Position numbers and translations under genes: made by a program
Notes under the pieces: generated by a model
The model's database searches: none
Seen by the model: the letters and a program-made list of their open reading frames with translations, nothing else
Told to the model about the DNA's origin: nothing
Assembly: GCA_964621185.1 (NCBI GenBank)
Contig: CAZULM010000023.1
Location: 1 to 64,000 of the forward strand
Direction: 5' to 3'
Source: M3007 sp964621185
GTDB lineage: Bacteria > Bacteroidota > Bacteroidia > Chitinophagales > Saprospiraceae
Length of the DNA stretch: 64,000 nucleotides
Part shown: one piece after another, positions 54,401 through 62,466 of the stretch
How the letters are laid out: the number at the start of each line of letters is the position of its first letter
Position numbering within the stretch: position 1 is the first letter of the stretch

Positions 54401-54568
54401 GACGGCAATGTCAAGCACGAATCAAAAGCCCTTGGCATCACGGCCCGCCGGCTGAAATTGCTTGAAGAAGAGCACCACATTCCGTCAGGCTACGAAATCA
54501 TAGACTTGAAAGACGCCGACGAAAAGGCGCTGGGCACCAAAGTTGTCGTGCGTCTCCCCTTGTTATAG
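51431..54568 (+). CDS. LytS-type sensor histidine kinase with two-component-regulator propeller
   Basis: A 1045-residue membrane sensor. A signal-like N terminus is followed by beta-propeller repeats (Reg_prop; NIWFSTLG, NVWVGTSPGG, NLWLGTNNGL) at about 40-640, a Y_Y_Y domain (about 690-775), one membrane helix (about 785-805), a coiled coil with repeated KQKEAEA, and a His_kinase domain whose LQMNPHFIFN holds the phospho-accepting H850. The HATPase region ends with VEDNGIGREAAKK and LGITARRLKLLEE. It should bind a periplasmic ligand and phosphorylate a response regulator. The gene starts inside the DyP stop (ATGA), so translation is coupled. No LytTR regulator follows. Confidence 0.9.
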   Translation: MSRSRCITIFCLASLLPNLGKSQAQQGLWFHALDARQGLAQSFNWYVYHDTQGFVWVSSTDGLNRFDGLQAKQYHSIQHDSCSLLDENVYSDFFEDQKNNIWFSTLGAIHCYVRKHDNFQRFFIYNKHKQLVPGPYKAQFLEQDSFLWVTANSTLYRMNIKRPHDLADSVATTEQFKCRIVLDENGGVRQVYAFGLVNGLEIYNIQNNKEAISSTRRVILPDRFVREVWAEYQNRIWVSSDGGGMYSCNPKAAEPAPSTAFFPGSTVFFTPWQKGHALLAVRGKGIFLLDTERGAIHEINTRFIGQDNSGLHSIKGIYCDRDDNLWLTDESTGLYFANLHKTKFYSIPKLTSGKTNDKYIYWALQEDRDGNVWVGTSPGGVFWLNNKRELIEHFTHDPNDPYSIPSNWVRSIAVDQGNNVYIGTSQGLARFEPKRRRFHIIPEKNAGNQLLINHVMVTSTGRVFASTERAGIYEVVQQKSGATMVEMLSGSSGTFQTIFEGLGQTLYCAKNLQQVDVYSYKNGPLQLIDSLPVSGLVNGFAENTSKGLQYFASSNGLAMLDKAKKTAAPFYYTAGNAPIGKNINSLVADAASNLWLGTNNGLVQFDENTDSFKSFSLADGVQSTAFHLIAALKRENGELWFGGSEGITIVPKNGPGPMVETEPKVIIKRIEINDKEPDLLYCGRTGATNVTLIQQLYLPYSKNTVSFEFAALEYSDPENVRVRFKLAGQDIDWVEVKKGKPFYARYPNLSHGNYTFWLQACNSDGRWGPQTKVLAIRIEPPWYLTWWFLSIVGAVTIALLYNYYLSRVAKIRKEAEIKQLEAELKQKEAEARQKMAETEIAILRLQMNPHFIFNSMNSINAYIHKKDIGTASDYLTRFAALMRMILNLAAKPAIPISDEINFLEQYLKTEAMRFEKKFSYFFEVHPSIDPDDMIIPTMLLQPFVENAIWHGLVKKNGPGTIKIFFSQQDGVLTCIVEDNGIGREAAKKLQDGNVKHESKALGITARRLKLLEEEHHIPSGYEIIDLKDADEKALGTKVVVRLPLL

Positions 54569-55280
54569 CTGCTTCGTTGGCTCAACCAACACCTTCGTTG
54601 GTTATAACTGTTGCTCCGTTCATTGAGCCTGAATCCCAAAAACATGTAGCTTACCTTTACCACACCAAATTGAACAACAGTTTCAACATGCTCTAATCAT
54701 CAGATGCGCAAGAATCAAATGCTTTTTTCTTCCTTGAAGACGATGAAGCATTCCACGCCCCTAGCTTAGAGTGAAATGACGCCAAAAAACCGCAACAGTG
54801 CCCGGGCGCTTGCTTCTTGCGGCCCGGGTACGCTTTTGGCTCTATGAGCATCCCAAAAAGTTGAATGCGTTTTGACCTTTTTGCCCTAGAACCCCCCTTT
54901 TGTCAAACTTGCTACTTTTTCCCTGTATAACTTCACACCAAATGGATCATACTACGGAGGAAAAGCTAACTATCAGCCACGTCTTGGCTTAGATTTTTAT
55001 TCGAATTCCACCATCTTAGGTGGGCAATTTGCCCTGCCTGGCAGCTCTCCTTGCCGCCTTGCTTTTCAACGGATACCTTGTTATACAAGGCAAGGGGTTT
55101 CCCTGAAAGCGTCTTTAGTGGAATACCCTAAAATTTACAAAATATTGTCAAAATTAAGCATGTACGCCTGAAAAAGGCTGCTATTTATGTATATTTACGA
55201 AAAATTTATCCCATCCATCAGCTAATAAGCCACCTATTAAGAGTTTTTCAATAACCAGCGCGCAATTTTTGTCATTGTTT
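54569..55280. other. Non-coding stretch after the kinase gene
   Basis: Roughly 712 bp in which I see no open frame with family or codon support. It holds a CCCGGGC-containing hairpin near 54810-54830 and a short palindrome ccttgttatacaagg near 55075-55090. No LytTR regulator, tRNA or IS remnant is recognisable. The stretch ends at the 102-bp dispersed repeat. Confidence 0.6.
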
Positions 55281-55382
55281 ACCTCAGGCCGCTTGGTTTT
55301 GTGCATGCCGATCTTTGTAATCAATTGAACATCAGTTGAATCAATCATACTCAAGCACAAAAATCAGGCGAATCATAGTATA
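55281..55382. repeat. 102-bp dispersed intergenic repeat, copy 2
   Basis: Gap-free match to 2245-2346 with about seven mismatches. It ends 126 bp before the large T9SS gene at 55508. Relative to its downstream gene it is in the opposite orientation from copy 1. Between this repeat and the ATG the sequence (55383-55507) has no clear -7 box. Confidence 0.85.
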
Positions 55383-55507
55383 ATAGCCTTTATTCCATAA
55401 TCCAGTATCCTCCAAGGAGCCGCTGGGTTTGACTGCCGTATTTTCCGATCTCTTGAAGTTGAGTACCGTCAATTTTTGCACTTTTTTTAACTCAATTCAA
55501 TTGCATT

Positions 55508-58500
55508 ATGAAAATTTACACCCTTTATGGGCTGATTGTCAGCCTTACGCTAATGGTTTGTGGCCATTCAAACGGCCAGGTAACTTTTCAAAAAACTTTC
55601 GGTGACACAAATGACGACGTTGCGACCTGGGTGGCCAATACTTCCACCGGGTACATTGTGGCGGGTTACACCACCACTGCCAACGGGGATCGCAACGGCT
55701 ATTTGTTGAATTTGGACCCTAATGGAGACCTTATTTGGCAAAAAACGGTGGGAGGAGCCTTGGCTGACCATTTCAAGGTCGCGCTTGAGAACAGCAACGG
55801 GTATATGGTCCTGGGCGAGACGGCAAGCTACGGCGCAGCCGACGGAGAAGCCTGGCTTTTGCAATTTGACAACGATGGCACCTTGTTGTGGAGCAAAACG
55901 TTCGGGGATTCCCTGACCGTGGAATCAGCAACCTCCCTGCTGGCAGTTTCAGGCGACCGCTTCCTGATCGGCGGGTCACAAATTATCCCAGGCATGTCGG
56001 ATACCAGTTCATGGTTTACCTTGGTTGACAATGCCGGCGATCCGGTTTGGAGCAAAAACTACACCAGTGGGGAAAAGGGGAATTTGTTGCACAGTTATTT
56101 TGTTGAAAACGGGGTCATTTACGCCAGCGGCATCATACAACAGGATGGCGGGTTTGCGCAGATCGACCTTGAGACCGGTGATTTTATCCATTCCCTAAAA
56201 TATGAGACGGACAGCAGCGCAGCCCTGTTCTACCTGCAGCCTACCGCCGACAGCAACTTCTTGCTATGCGACATGCTGCGAGACCCAAATGCTTCTTTTG
56301 AAATGAAGGTATGGGTGAATAAAGTGACAAAGGATGGGCAAACTATATGGTCGAAGCTCTACAACAGGCCGAACGGCAACCTCCGCAGCCGTATTGAAGC
56401 AGCCGGCAACGACCATTACCTGCTTACCCCTTTTGACGGGACACTTTCCTCGGATGCCGATGCGCTGCTGGCAAAAATTGACGGCGACGGCAACGTGCTA
56501 TGGTCTTTCAACTATGGCTTGCCTGGACTTGATTGGCTTTCAAAATCGCAGCTTACAGCCGATGGCGGCTTCATTGCGGTTGGCTCCGCCCTGGGCGCTG
56601 TTGGCGACCGTGATGTATTGATCATAAAAACAGATTCCTTAGGCTTGGTTGCAGGCTGTTGCGCGCGGCCTGGCAACATCACAGCTGAAGACTACACAAA
56701 TATCGATTCCATGGTCAGCATCGTGGTATTCCCCTGGGGCATAGCGCTGGATACGATAGCCCAGGCCGACAACGCCGACTTGGCCGGTGCTGCTTACTGC
56801 GGGAGCCAACCCACTGAAATCAGCATCGACACGACGCTCTGCCCCAGTCTGCCTTTTGTGATCGATTCCGTTACCCATTTCGCTCCGGATACTTTCGACA
56901 TAACCCTCCCAGGCGTAGGCACTTGTGATACGATTGTGCACTATACATTGATCGCATTGCCGCAAGTCAACATTATTGAAACTATCGCGCTTTGCCCAGG
57001 CGATTCAGTCTTGATTGGCGGGCAACAATACAGCCAGGCGGACACGGTGGTGCTGACCATTCCGAGCACCAGCGTGTGCGACACTTTGAACACGTTCATC
57101 ATCTCCATTTTGCCCCAGCCGACGCTGGCGCAAACTATCTCGTTTTGCGCGGGCGACAGTATAACAATCAACGGGCAAGTATATACCCAATCTGCTACCG
57201 TGCTTGATACACTTGCCGGCAACGGCGCTTGTGACACAGTTGTCACCTATACCCTGACCCAGGTTACGCACCAGTCTTCATCCGAATCTATCTCCATCTG
57301 CGCGGGCGATTCCGTCGTAATCGGCGGCCAGGTTTATACCCAGTCAGCCGTGGTGATCGACACCGTATCGGGCAACGGCGCCTGCGACACGGTGATTACC
57401 TACACCTTGACCGTGCTTCAGCATCCGACGGCATCGGACAGTATTACCTTGTGCGCGGGCGACAGCATCACCATCGGCGGTCAGGTTTACACCCAATCCG
57501 GGGTGGTAGTGGACTCCATACCGGGCAGTGGCGCCTGCGATACAATTGTGACATACACCCTCATATTTGAGGCTCAACCGATGCTTTCCGAAACGATCAC
57601 GTTTTGCAGTGGCGACAGTATAACCATCGGTGGCCAGGTGTACACGCAGTCAGGGACAGTTGTTGTCACCATACCGGGAAGCGGTGCCTGCGATACGGTC
57701 GTGACTTACACCCTGATTGCTCAAGCCCAGCCAACGCTGGCTCAGACCATTTCCTTCTGCGCCGGAGAAACCGTCACGATCAACGGCCAGCAGTACACCC
57801 AATCCGGCACGGTGGTGGACACCCTTGCAGGAACGGGGGTCTGCGATACCATCGTCACCTATACCCTTATGCAATTGCCGCTTGAAACCCGGTCTGAAAC
57901 CGTTTCTTTCTGTGTTGGCGACACGGTAACCATTGGAGGGCAGAATTATACCCAGCCAGGAATTGTTGTCGATACGATTCCTGCCGTCGGTTCCTGCGAT
58001 ACAGTGGTGACATATACCCTTGTTTTCGCGGCGCCGGGTGGCTCAACGGCGAGCATCCAATGCCCAAGCAATGTCATGGTAACGGTCAACCCTGGAACCG
58101 CCCCAGTTGTGGTCAACTATGCCCAAGCAACGGCGAACAGCACCTGCATATGCCCTGGGATAGCATTGACGCAGGCCTCAGGCATTCCATCGGGAGGATT
58201 GTTCCCGCTTGGGACGACCCAAGTTTGCTATGCGGCAAAGGACAGTTGCGGCAATACCGCCACTTGTTGTTTCAATGTAACGGTATCCGATCAAATGCCC
58301 TGCGACGTCAAGGTTATCGGCTGTATGCGGTACGAGTTGCTGACCATTACCAAGGATGCCACCCAAAAGCTGACGTACCGAATCCGGGTGGTCAACAATT
58401 GCCCACAAAAGATGATCTACACCGCTATTCAGCTACCCAATGGGGTGAATGCCAAAGCTCCAGCGCCCAACACGATTTTCACCACCGAAGGTGGCAGGGA

Positions 58501-59011
58501 TTACGATGTCCGCAACCCCAATTATCAACCTTTCTATTCTGTTCGGTTCATGTCGCTCGCAGACAGCATTTCCAACGGGGGCTCGGATATCTTCAAATAT
58601 ACCCTGCCTGCCCAATCAGCGCCAATCTTCATCCACGTTGCTTCCAGGCTGGCGCCGAGCATTTATTTTGATACCTATCTCGATGTGTTCGGTTGCCCAA
58701 TTATGATTACAGAGCCGCAGGACGACAGGGATGCCATGGCGGAATTCGTTCCCGGCGACTTGATGTTGTTCCCGAACCCGACAGACGGAACCCTCTGGGT
58801 AGATATTTCGGCATGGAAAGACAAGGAAGGGAGCCAGCGATGGCGCATATTCAACAGCCAAGGGCAATTGGTCATGAGCAACAAGACAAGGCCTGGTGAA
58901 GAACTGATGCGCATTGAATTGTCGCATGCCCTAAAAGGCGGCTTGTATTTCTTTGAAATCCAGGGCGCCGACGGACAAAAAGTAACACGTCGCTTTGTGT
59001 TGCAATATTGA
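55508..59011 (+). CDS. Giant T9SS-exported repeat protein
   Basis: A 1167-residue exported protein. The signal peptide is MKIYTLYGLIVSLTLMVCGHSNGQ. The N-terminal ~380 residues form a propeller-like domain (VNKVTKDGQTIWSKLYN; IDGDGNVLWSFNYG). Seven tandem 51-residue repeats follow (about 490-845), each with CxGDSxxIGGQxYxQ and CDTVVTYTL, preceded by a more diverged one. A HYR domain (about 855-930, IQCPSNVMVTVNPG) follows, then an unknown region containing DVKVIGCMRYELL, and finally a T9SS sorting domain (LFPNPTDGTLWVDI to the end). A surface or matrix protein is likely. A terminator follows. Upstream is the dispersed 102-bp repeat. Confidence 0.9.
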   Translation: MKIYTLYGLIVSLTLMVCGHSNGQVTFQKTFGDTNDDVATWVANTSTGYIVAGYTTTANGDRNGYLLNLDPNGDLIWQKTVGGALADHFKVALENSNGYMVLGETASYGAADGEAWLLQFDNDGTLLWSKTFGDSLTVESATSLLAVSGDRFLIGGSQIIPGMSDTSSWFTLVDNAGDPVWSKNYTSGEKGNLLHSYFVENGVIYASGIIQQDGGFAQIDLETGDFIHSLKYETDSSAALFYLQPTADSNFLLCDMLRDPNASFEMKVWVNKVTKDGQTIWSKLYNRPNGNLRSRIEAAGNDHYLLTPFDGTLSSDADALLAKIDGDGNVLWSFNYGLPGLDWLSKSQLTADGGFIAVGSALGAVGDRDVLIIKTDSLGLVAGCCARPGNITAEDYTNIDSMVSIVVFPWGIALDTIAQADNADLAGAAYCGSQPTEISIDTTLCPSLPFVIDSVTHFAPDTFDITLPGVGTCDTIVHYTLIALPQVNIIETIALCPGDSVLIGGQQYSQADTVVLTIPSTSVCDTLNTFIISILPQPTLAQTISFCAGDSITINGQVYTQSATVLDTLAGNGACDTVVTYTLTQVTHQSSSESISICAGDSVVIGGQVYTQSAVVIDTVSGNGACDTVITYTLTVLQHPTASDSITLCAGDSITIGGQVYTQSGVVVDSIPGSGACDTIVTYTLIFEAQPMLSETITFCSGDSITIGGQVYTQSGTVVVTIPGSGACDTVVTYTLIAQAQPTLAQTISFCAGETVTINGQQYTQSGTVVDTLAGTGVCDTIVTYTLMQLPLETRSETVSFCVGDTVTIGGQNYTQPGIVVDTIPAVGSCDTVVTYTLVFAAPGGSTASIQCPSNVMVTVNPGTAPVVVNYAQATANSTCICPGIALTQASGIPSGGLFPLGTTQVCYAAKDSCGNTATCCFNVTVSDQMPCDVKVIGCMRYELLTITKDATQKLTYRIRVVNNCPQKMIYTAIQLPNGVNAKAPAPNTIFTTEGGRDYDVRNPNYQPFYSVRFMSLADSISNGGSDIFKYTLPAQSAPIFIHVASRLAPSIYFDTYLDVFGCPIMITEPQDDRDAMAEFVPGDLMLFPNPTDGTLWVDISAWKDKEGSQRWRIFNSQGQLVMSNKTRPGEELMRIELSHALKGGLYFFEIQGADGQKVTRRFVLQY
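56975..58035 (+). repeat. Seven tandem 153-bp coding repeats
   Basis: Each unit encodes 51 residues with the motif CxGDSxxIGGQxYxQ...CDTVVTYTL. The copies differ by many substitutions, so they are older than the 474-bp repeats at 13747. An eighth, more diverged copy lies immediately upstream (from about 56824). Confidence 0.88.
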
Positions 59012-59061
59012 ACTTTGCGTAGCTATTAAGCCGTAATGCGACGCCTCTCCCCGCAAGCCTC

Positions 59062-59099
59062 ACCCCGTTTTGAGCATCATCTCTCAAAACGGGGTTTTT
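59062..59099 (+). terminator. Rho-independent terminator
   Basis: 12-bp stem CCCCGTTTTGAG/CTCAAAACGGGG (59063-59074, 59083-59094), loop 8 nt, then a T-tract, 51 bp after the stop of the repeat-protein gene. Confidence 0.9.
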
Positions 59100-59241
59100 C
59101 GTTTTTTGGGCAAATTCCAGGCACTTTTGCAGATTTTTGCCATTCGGCTAATACAGTCATTACCCCAATGCCAGTTTACAAGCTACCTTTCGCCCAAAAA
59201 CAGGCTCCACGCACCGACATTCATCAAATAATATTTCAAAC

Positions 59242-61659
59242 ATGAAGCAACTCGCCCTTTTATTTTTTCTGTCGCTGGCAAACATCACCTTCGCCCAAGA
59301 AGACCTCTTGTACCAAAAACCTTCTGCTGAAATCCTTGCTTTGGCCGATTTTGAGCGCGCCCCAACGGTCGCCATGGACACCAAAAAGGACTACATGCTG
59401 CTCTCTTACCGCAACACCTACAAAACCCTCGACGAACTGAACCAGGAGGAGATGCGCCTGGGAGGGCTGCGCATCAACCCGATCACCAATATCTCCTCTA
59501 CCGTTACCTATACCAACAACTTGAAGATCAGGAAGGTAAAAGATGTTTCCGTCGAGCCGAAACAGGTATCAGGCCTCCCGGAAGACCCTAAAATCAGCAA
59601 TGTCTCCTGGTCGCCCAATGAAACCAAAATAGCCTTCACCCACACCACTGCCACCGGCGTCGAGCTTTGGGTGCTCGATGTGGCCAGCGCAAAAGCCACC
59701 AGGCTTACAGGCCCCACCCTCAATGCCAACATGGGCCGCCCCTTCAGCTGGTACACCGACAACCAGCACCTGATGGCACGTATGATCCCGGCCAACCGCC
59801 CTGCCCTGATCGATGGTAAAAAAGAACTGCCCAAAGGCCCTACCGTTTCCGTGGCAGACGGGAAAGCATCCCAGAACAGGACCTTTCAAGACCTGTTGAA
59901 AAACAAAACAGATGAAGAGAACTTTGAAACACTGGTATCGTCTGAGTTGTACAAGGTCGGGCTCGACGGCAAAAAAACCTTGTTCAAGGGCAAGGATATG
60001 TATGGTGGGGCAACTTTTTCCCCTGATGGCAACTACATCTTGCTCAGCACGATCAAGAAGCCTTTTTCCTACATTGTGCCCCTGAGCAGGTTCCCGCAAA
60101 AAAGCACGGTGTATGACCTGCGCGGGAAGGAGGTCAAAGTGGTGAACGAAGTGCCGTTGGTGGAAATCATGCCCAAAGGCTTTGGCGCGGTGAGCACCCA
60201 CAAGCGGGGCATGAACTGGCGCAGCGACAAACCGGCAACGATGTACTATGTGGAGGCCCTGGATGGCGGCGATCCGGCCAACAAAGCGGTGTTCAGAGAC
60301 GAACTTTTCTCCTGGGACGCACCTTTTGAAGGAAAGCCGGTTTCCATCGCAAAAACCCAGCAGCGCTTTGCCGGTATCAGCTGGGGCGACGAAAAGACCG
60401 CCATGTTGTACGACACCTGGTACGACACCCGGAACGCAAAAACCTATCTGATCGACCCTTCCGACCCAAACAAAGCCCCAAGGGTCATTTTTGACCGCAA
60501 CTACCAGGATATTTACAGCGATCCGGGTAATTTTGAGACGAAAAAGAACCAATTTGGCCAAAATGTGCTGGCCATCGAGAATGGCAACCTGTTTTTGATA
60601 GGCGACGGCCATACCGCAAGTGGGCAGTTCCCATTTATCGACGCCTTCGACCTTGAAACATCCAAAACCACCCGCTTGTACCAGTCAAGCCTGACCGACA
60701 AAAAAGAAGATATTTTCTCCATTGAAGACTTTGAAAAAGGCCTGGCGCTGGTGCAGCTGCAATCAAAAAACGAGTACCCTAACTATTACTTCCGCAATTT
60801 TAAGCAACAGGGTGAACTGCAGCAGGTCACCTTCAACAAAAACCCATTCGAAAGCATCAAAGATGTAGAAAAGGAAGTGATCAAGTACAAGCGGGCCGAC
60901 GGCGTTGACCTGTCTGGCACCTTGTATTTGCCGTTGGGCTATGACAAAACCAAGAAAGAAAAACTGCCCCTGCTGATCTGGGCCTATCCGGAGGAGTACA
61001 AGGACAAAAGCAGCGCCGGCCAGTCGGCCAAAAACCCCAATGAATTCACCTTCCCCTCCTACGGCTCCTTTATTTTTTGGGTGACAAAAGGCTATGTCGT
61101 GCTGGACGATGCTGCTTTCCCCATCATCGGGGAGGGCGCCGAGGAGCCGAACAACACCTTTATTGAGCAGTTGGTTGCCAACGGGAGGGCCGCCATCGAC
61201 GCGGTGGACAAGCTGGGCTACATCGATCGGACCAAGGTTGCCGTTGGCGGCCACTCCTACGGCGCCTTTATGACAGCCAACCTGCTCACCCATTCCGACG
61301 ATTTTGCCTGCGGCATTGCCCGCAGCGGGGCGTACAACCGCACGCTCACGCCGTTTGGCTTCCAGTCGGAGCAGCGCAATTTTTGGGACGTGCCGGAAGT
61401 TTACAGCAAGATGTCTCCGTTTTTCAGCGCCAACAAAATGAAGAAGCCCATCTTGCTCATCCACGGGGAGGCCGACAACAACCCCGGCACCTTCACCTTG
61501 CAGACCGAACGCTATTTCCAGGCGATAAAAGGGCTTGGCGGAAATGCGCGCATGGTGATCTTGCCCAAAGAAAGCCACGGCTACGCGGCAAAAGACAATA
61601 TTTTGCACGTGCTCTGGGAGCAAGAGCAGTTTCTTGACAAGTATTTGAAAGGGAGATGA
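59242..61659 (+). CDS. S9-family (prolyl oligopeptidase-like) serine peptidase
   Basis: An 805-residue exported peptidase. The signal peptide is MKQLALLFFLSLANITFAQ. The N-terminal ~570 residues form a seven-bladed propeller with WSPNETKIAF and FSPDGNYILLS-type motifs. The C-terminal alpha/beta-hydrolase domain has the nucleophile S672 in GGHSYGAF, D745 in GEADNNPGTF and H779 in ESHGYAA, so the triad is complete. The PKESHGYAA and AFPIIGEGAEEP segments fit the S9D glutamyl-endopeptidase-like clade, which cleaves after Glu, though specificity is inferred. It lacks a T9SS domain and is probably periplasmic. Confidence 0.88.
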   Translation: MKQLALLFFLSLANITFAQEDLLYQKPSAEILALADFERAPTVAMDTKKDYMLLSYRNTYKTLDELNQEEMRLGGLRINPITNISSTVTYTNNLKIRKVKDVSVEPKQVSGLPEDPKISNVSWSPNETKIAFTHTTATGVELWVLDVASAKATRLTGPTLNANMGRPFSWYTDNQHLMARMIPANRPALIDGKKELPKGPTVSVADGKASQNRTFQDLLKNKTDEENFETLVSSELYKVGLDGKKTLFKGKDMYGGATFSPDGNYILLSTIKKPFSYIVPLSRFPQKSTVYDLRGKEVKVVNEVPLVEIMPKGFGAVSTHKRGMNWRSDKPATMYYVEALDGGDPANKAVFRDELFSWDAPFEGKPVSIAKTQQRFAGISWGDEKTAMLYDTWYDTRNAKTYLIDPSDPNKAPRVIFDRNYQDIYSDPGNFETKKNQFGQNVLAIENGNLFLIGDGHTASGQFPFIDAFDLETSKTTRLYQSSLTDKKEDIFSIEDFEKGLALVQLQSKNEYPNYYFRNFKQQGELQQVTFNKNPFESIKDVEKEVIKYKRADGVDLSGTLYLPLGYDKTKKEKLPLLIWAYPEEYKDKSSAGQSAKNPNEFTFPSYGSFIFWVTKGYVVLDDAAFPIIGEGAEEPNNTFIEQLVANGRAAIDAVDKLGYIDRTKVAVGGHSYGAFMTANLLTHSDDFACGIARSGAYNRTLTPFGFQSEQRNFWDVPEVYSKMSPFFSANKMKKPILLIHGEADNNPGTFTLQTERYFQAIKGLGGNARMVILPKESHGYAAKDNILHVLWEQEQFLDKYLKGR

Positions 61660-61718
61660 AGGGGAAAGCCCTTTTTTGGGAAAAACCCCTAAAATAATTT
61701 TTATATGAGCGTTGTTTG

Positions 61719-61878
61719 AATACCTTCGCCAGCAGTTGCAGCCCCTTAGCAACCTGGTCTTTACAAATCGAAGGTATTTTACAAATGAAAACATCAGAAA
61801 GCAATCAACTTATTCCTGAATATTTCACCAAGGTTCCTGGCATTTCCGGCTTGTATGTCTTTGTGGCATACAAGCCGG
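61719..61878 (+). other. Structured leader region between S9 peptidase and dehydrogenase genes
   Basis: This region has two inverted pairs: AATACCTTCG (61719-61728) with CGAAGGTATT (61769-61778), 40 nt apart; and CCGGCTTGTATG (61846-61857) with CATACAAGCCGG (61867-61878), loop 9 nt. The second stem lacks a T-tract. They could form an RNA leader or attenuator. The full gap 61660-61952 holds no other recognised feature except a weak small open frame. Confidence 0.4.
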
Positions 61879-61946
61879 CCTGTTTTAGGGATACCCCCAA
61901 GTTGCCCCAAAAAGCTCGGGGCGCCCAAGCCGCCTTTTCAGCTTAA
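61785..61946 (+). CDS. Possible 53-residue peptide
   Basis: An ATG at 61785 opens a 53-codon frame (MKTSESNQLIPEYF start) ending at 61946, 6 bp before the next gene. It overlaps the 12-bp hairpin, so the second half may be RNA structure and not coding. No family is recognised and the start lacks a strong ribosome-binding site. Reported as uncertain. Confidence 0.25.
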   Translation: MKTSESNQLIPEYFTKVPGISGLYVFVAYKPACFRDTPKLPQKARGAQAAFSA

Positions 61947-61952
61947 GCAATC

Positions 61953-62465
61953 ATGTATCAAAATCTCAGCCCAATGGAAAAAAAAAGGCTCAACGTCCAA
62001 AAATTTCTCGCCATTTCCGCCATACTCACGGGTTATGACAAAGCTTCCCTGAACGCCACCGGCATGCTCGACGACTATGCCAACACCCTGGATGCAGGTA
62101 TCGGCTACCAAAACGCGAAGCAGTTCCTTGATACTGCCACCGCAGTGCTCCGCGACCCCAAAAACAGCGGCAAAGCGCTCGAAAAAGCCGTCATGGAACA
62201 ATTGATGACGCATTACAAGTACGGCGGCATTTGCAAAAACATCATCCAAATGTGGTACACCGGCACCTGGTTCGCCATGCCCGCACAATGGCAGGCCTTG
62301 TACGGCGACCCCACAGCCGTACCGTTGGCCACCGTGACCGTTTCGCCGAAAGCCTATCAGGAAGGGCTGATCTGGGACACGATCCAAGCCCACCCGCCCG
62401 GCGCCAAGCAGCCGGGGTTCGGCTCCTGGGAATACGATCCTGCTAAACTTCTAAAAAAGAAATGA
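61953..62465 (+). CDS. Small subunit of a FAD-dependent sugar/alcohol dehydrogenase (FAD-SLDH-like)
   Basis: A 170-residue protein resembling the small subunit of sorbitol/fructose/glucose dehydrogenases (PF12318-type), with FLAISAILTGYDKASLNA near the N terminus and YKYGGICKNIIQMWYTGTWF later. In the classical complexes this subunit carries a Tat signal that ships the folded large subunit to the periplasm. Here no twin-arginine motif or signal is seen (it begins MYQNLSPMEKKRLNVQ). It lies one base before the large subunit gene (stop 62463-62465, start 62467), so the two are translated together. Confidence 0.75.
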   Translation: MYQNLSPMEKKRLNVQKFLAISAILTGYDKASLNATGMLDDYANTLDAGIGYQNAKQFLDTATAVLRDPKNSGKALEKAVMEQLMTHYKYGGICKNIIQMWYTGTWFAMPAQWQALYGDPTAVPLATVTVSPKAYQEGLIWDTIQAHPPGAKQPGFGSWEYDPAKLLKKK

Positions 62466-62466
62466 C

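Noticed and set aside
54569..55280. Degenerate response regulator gene
   Set aside because: No frame shows LytTR or receiver motifs, even allowing single frameshifts by eye.
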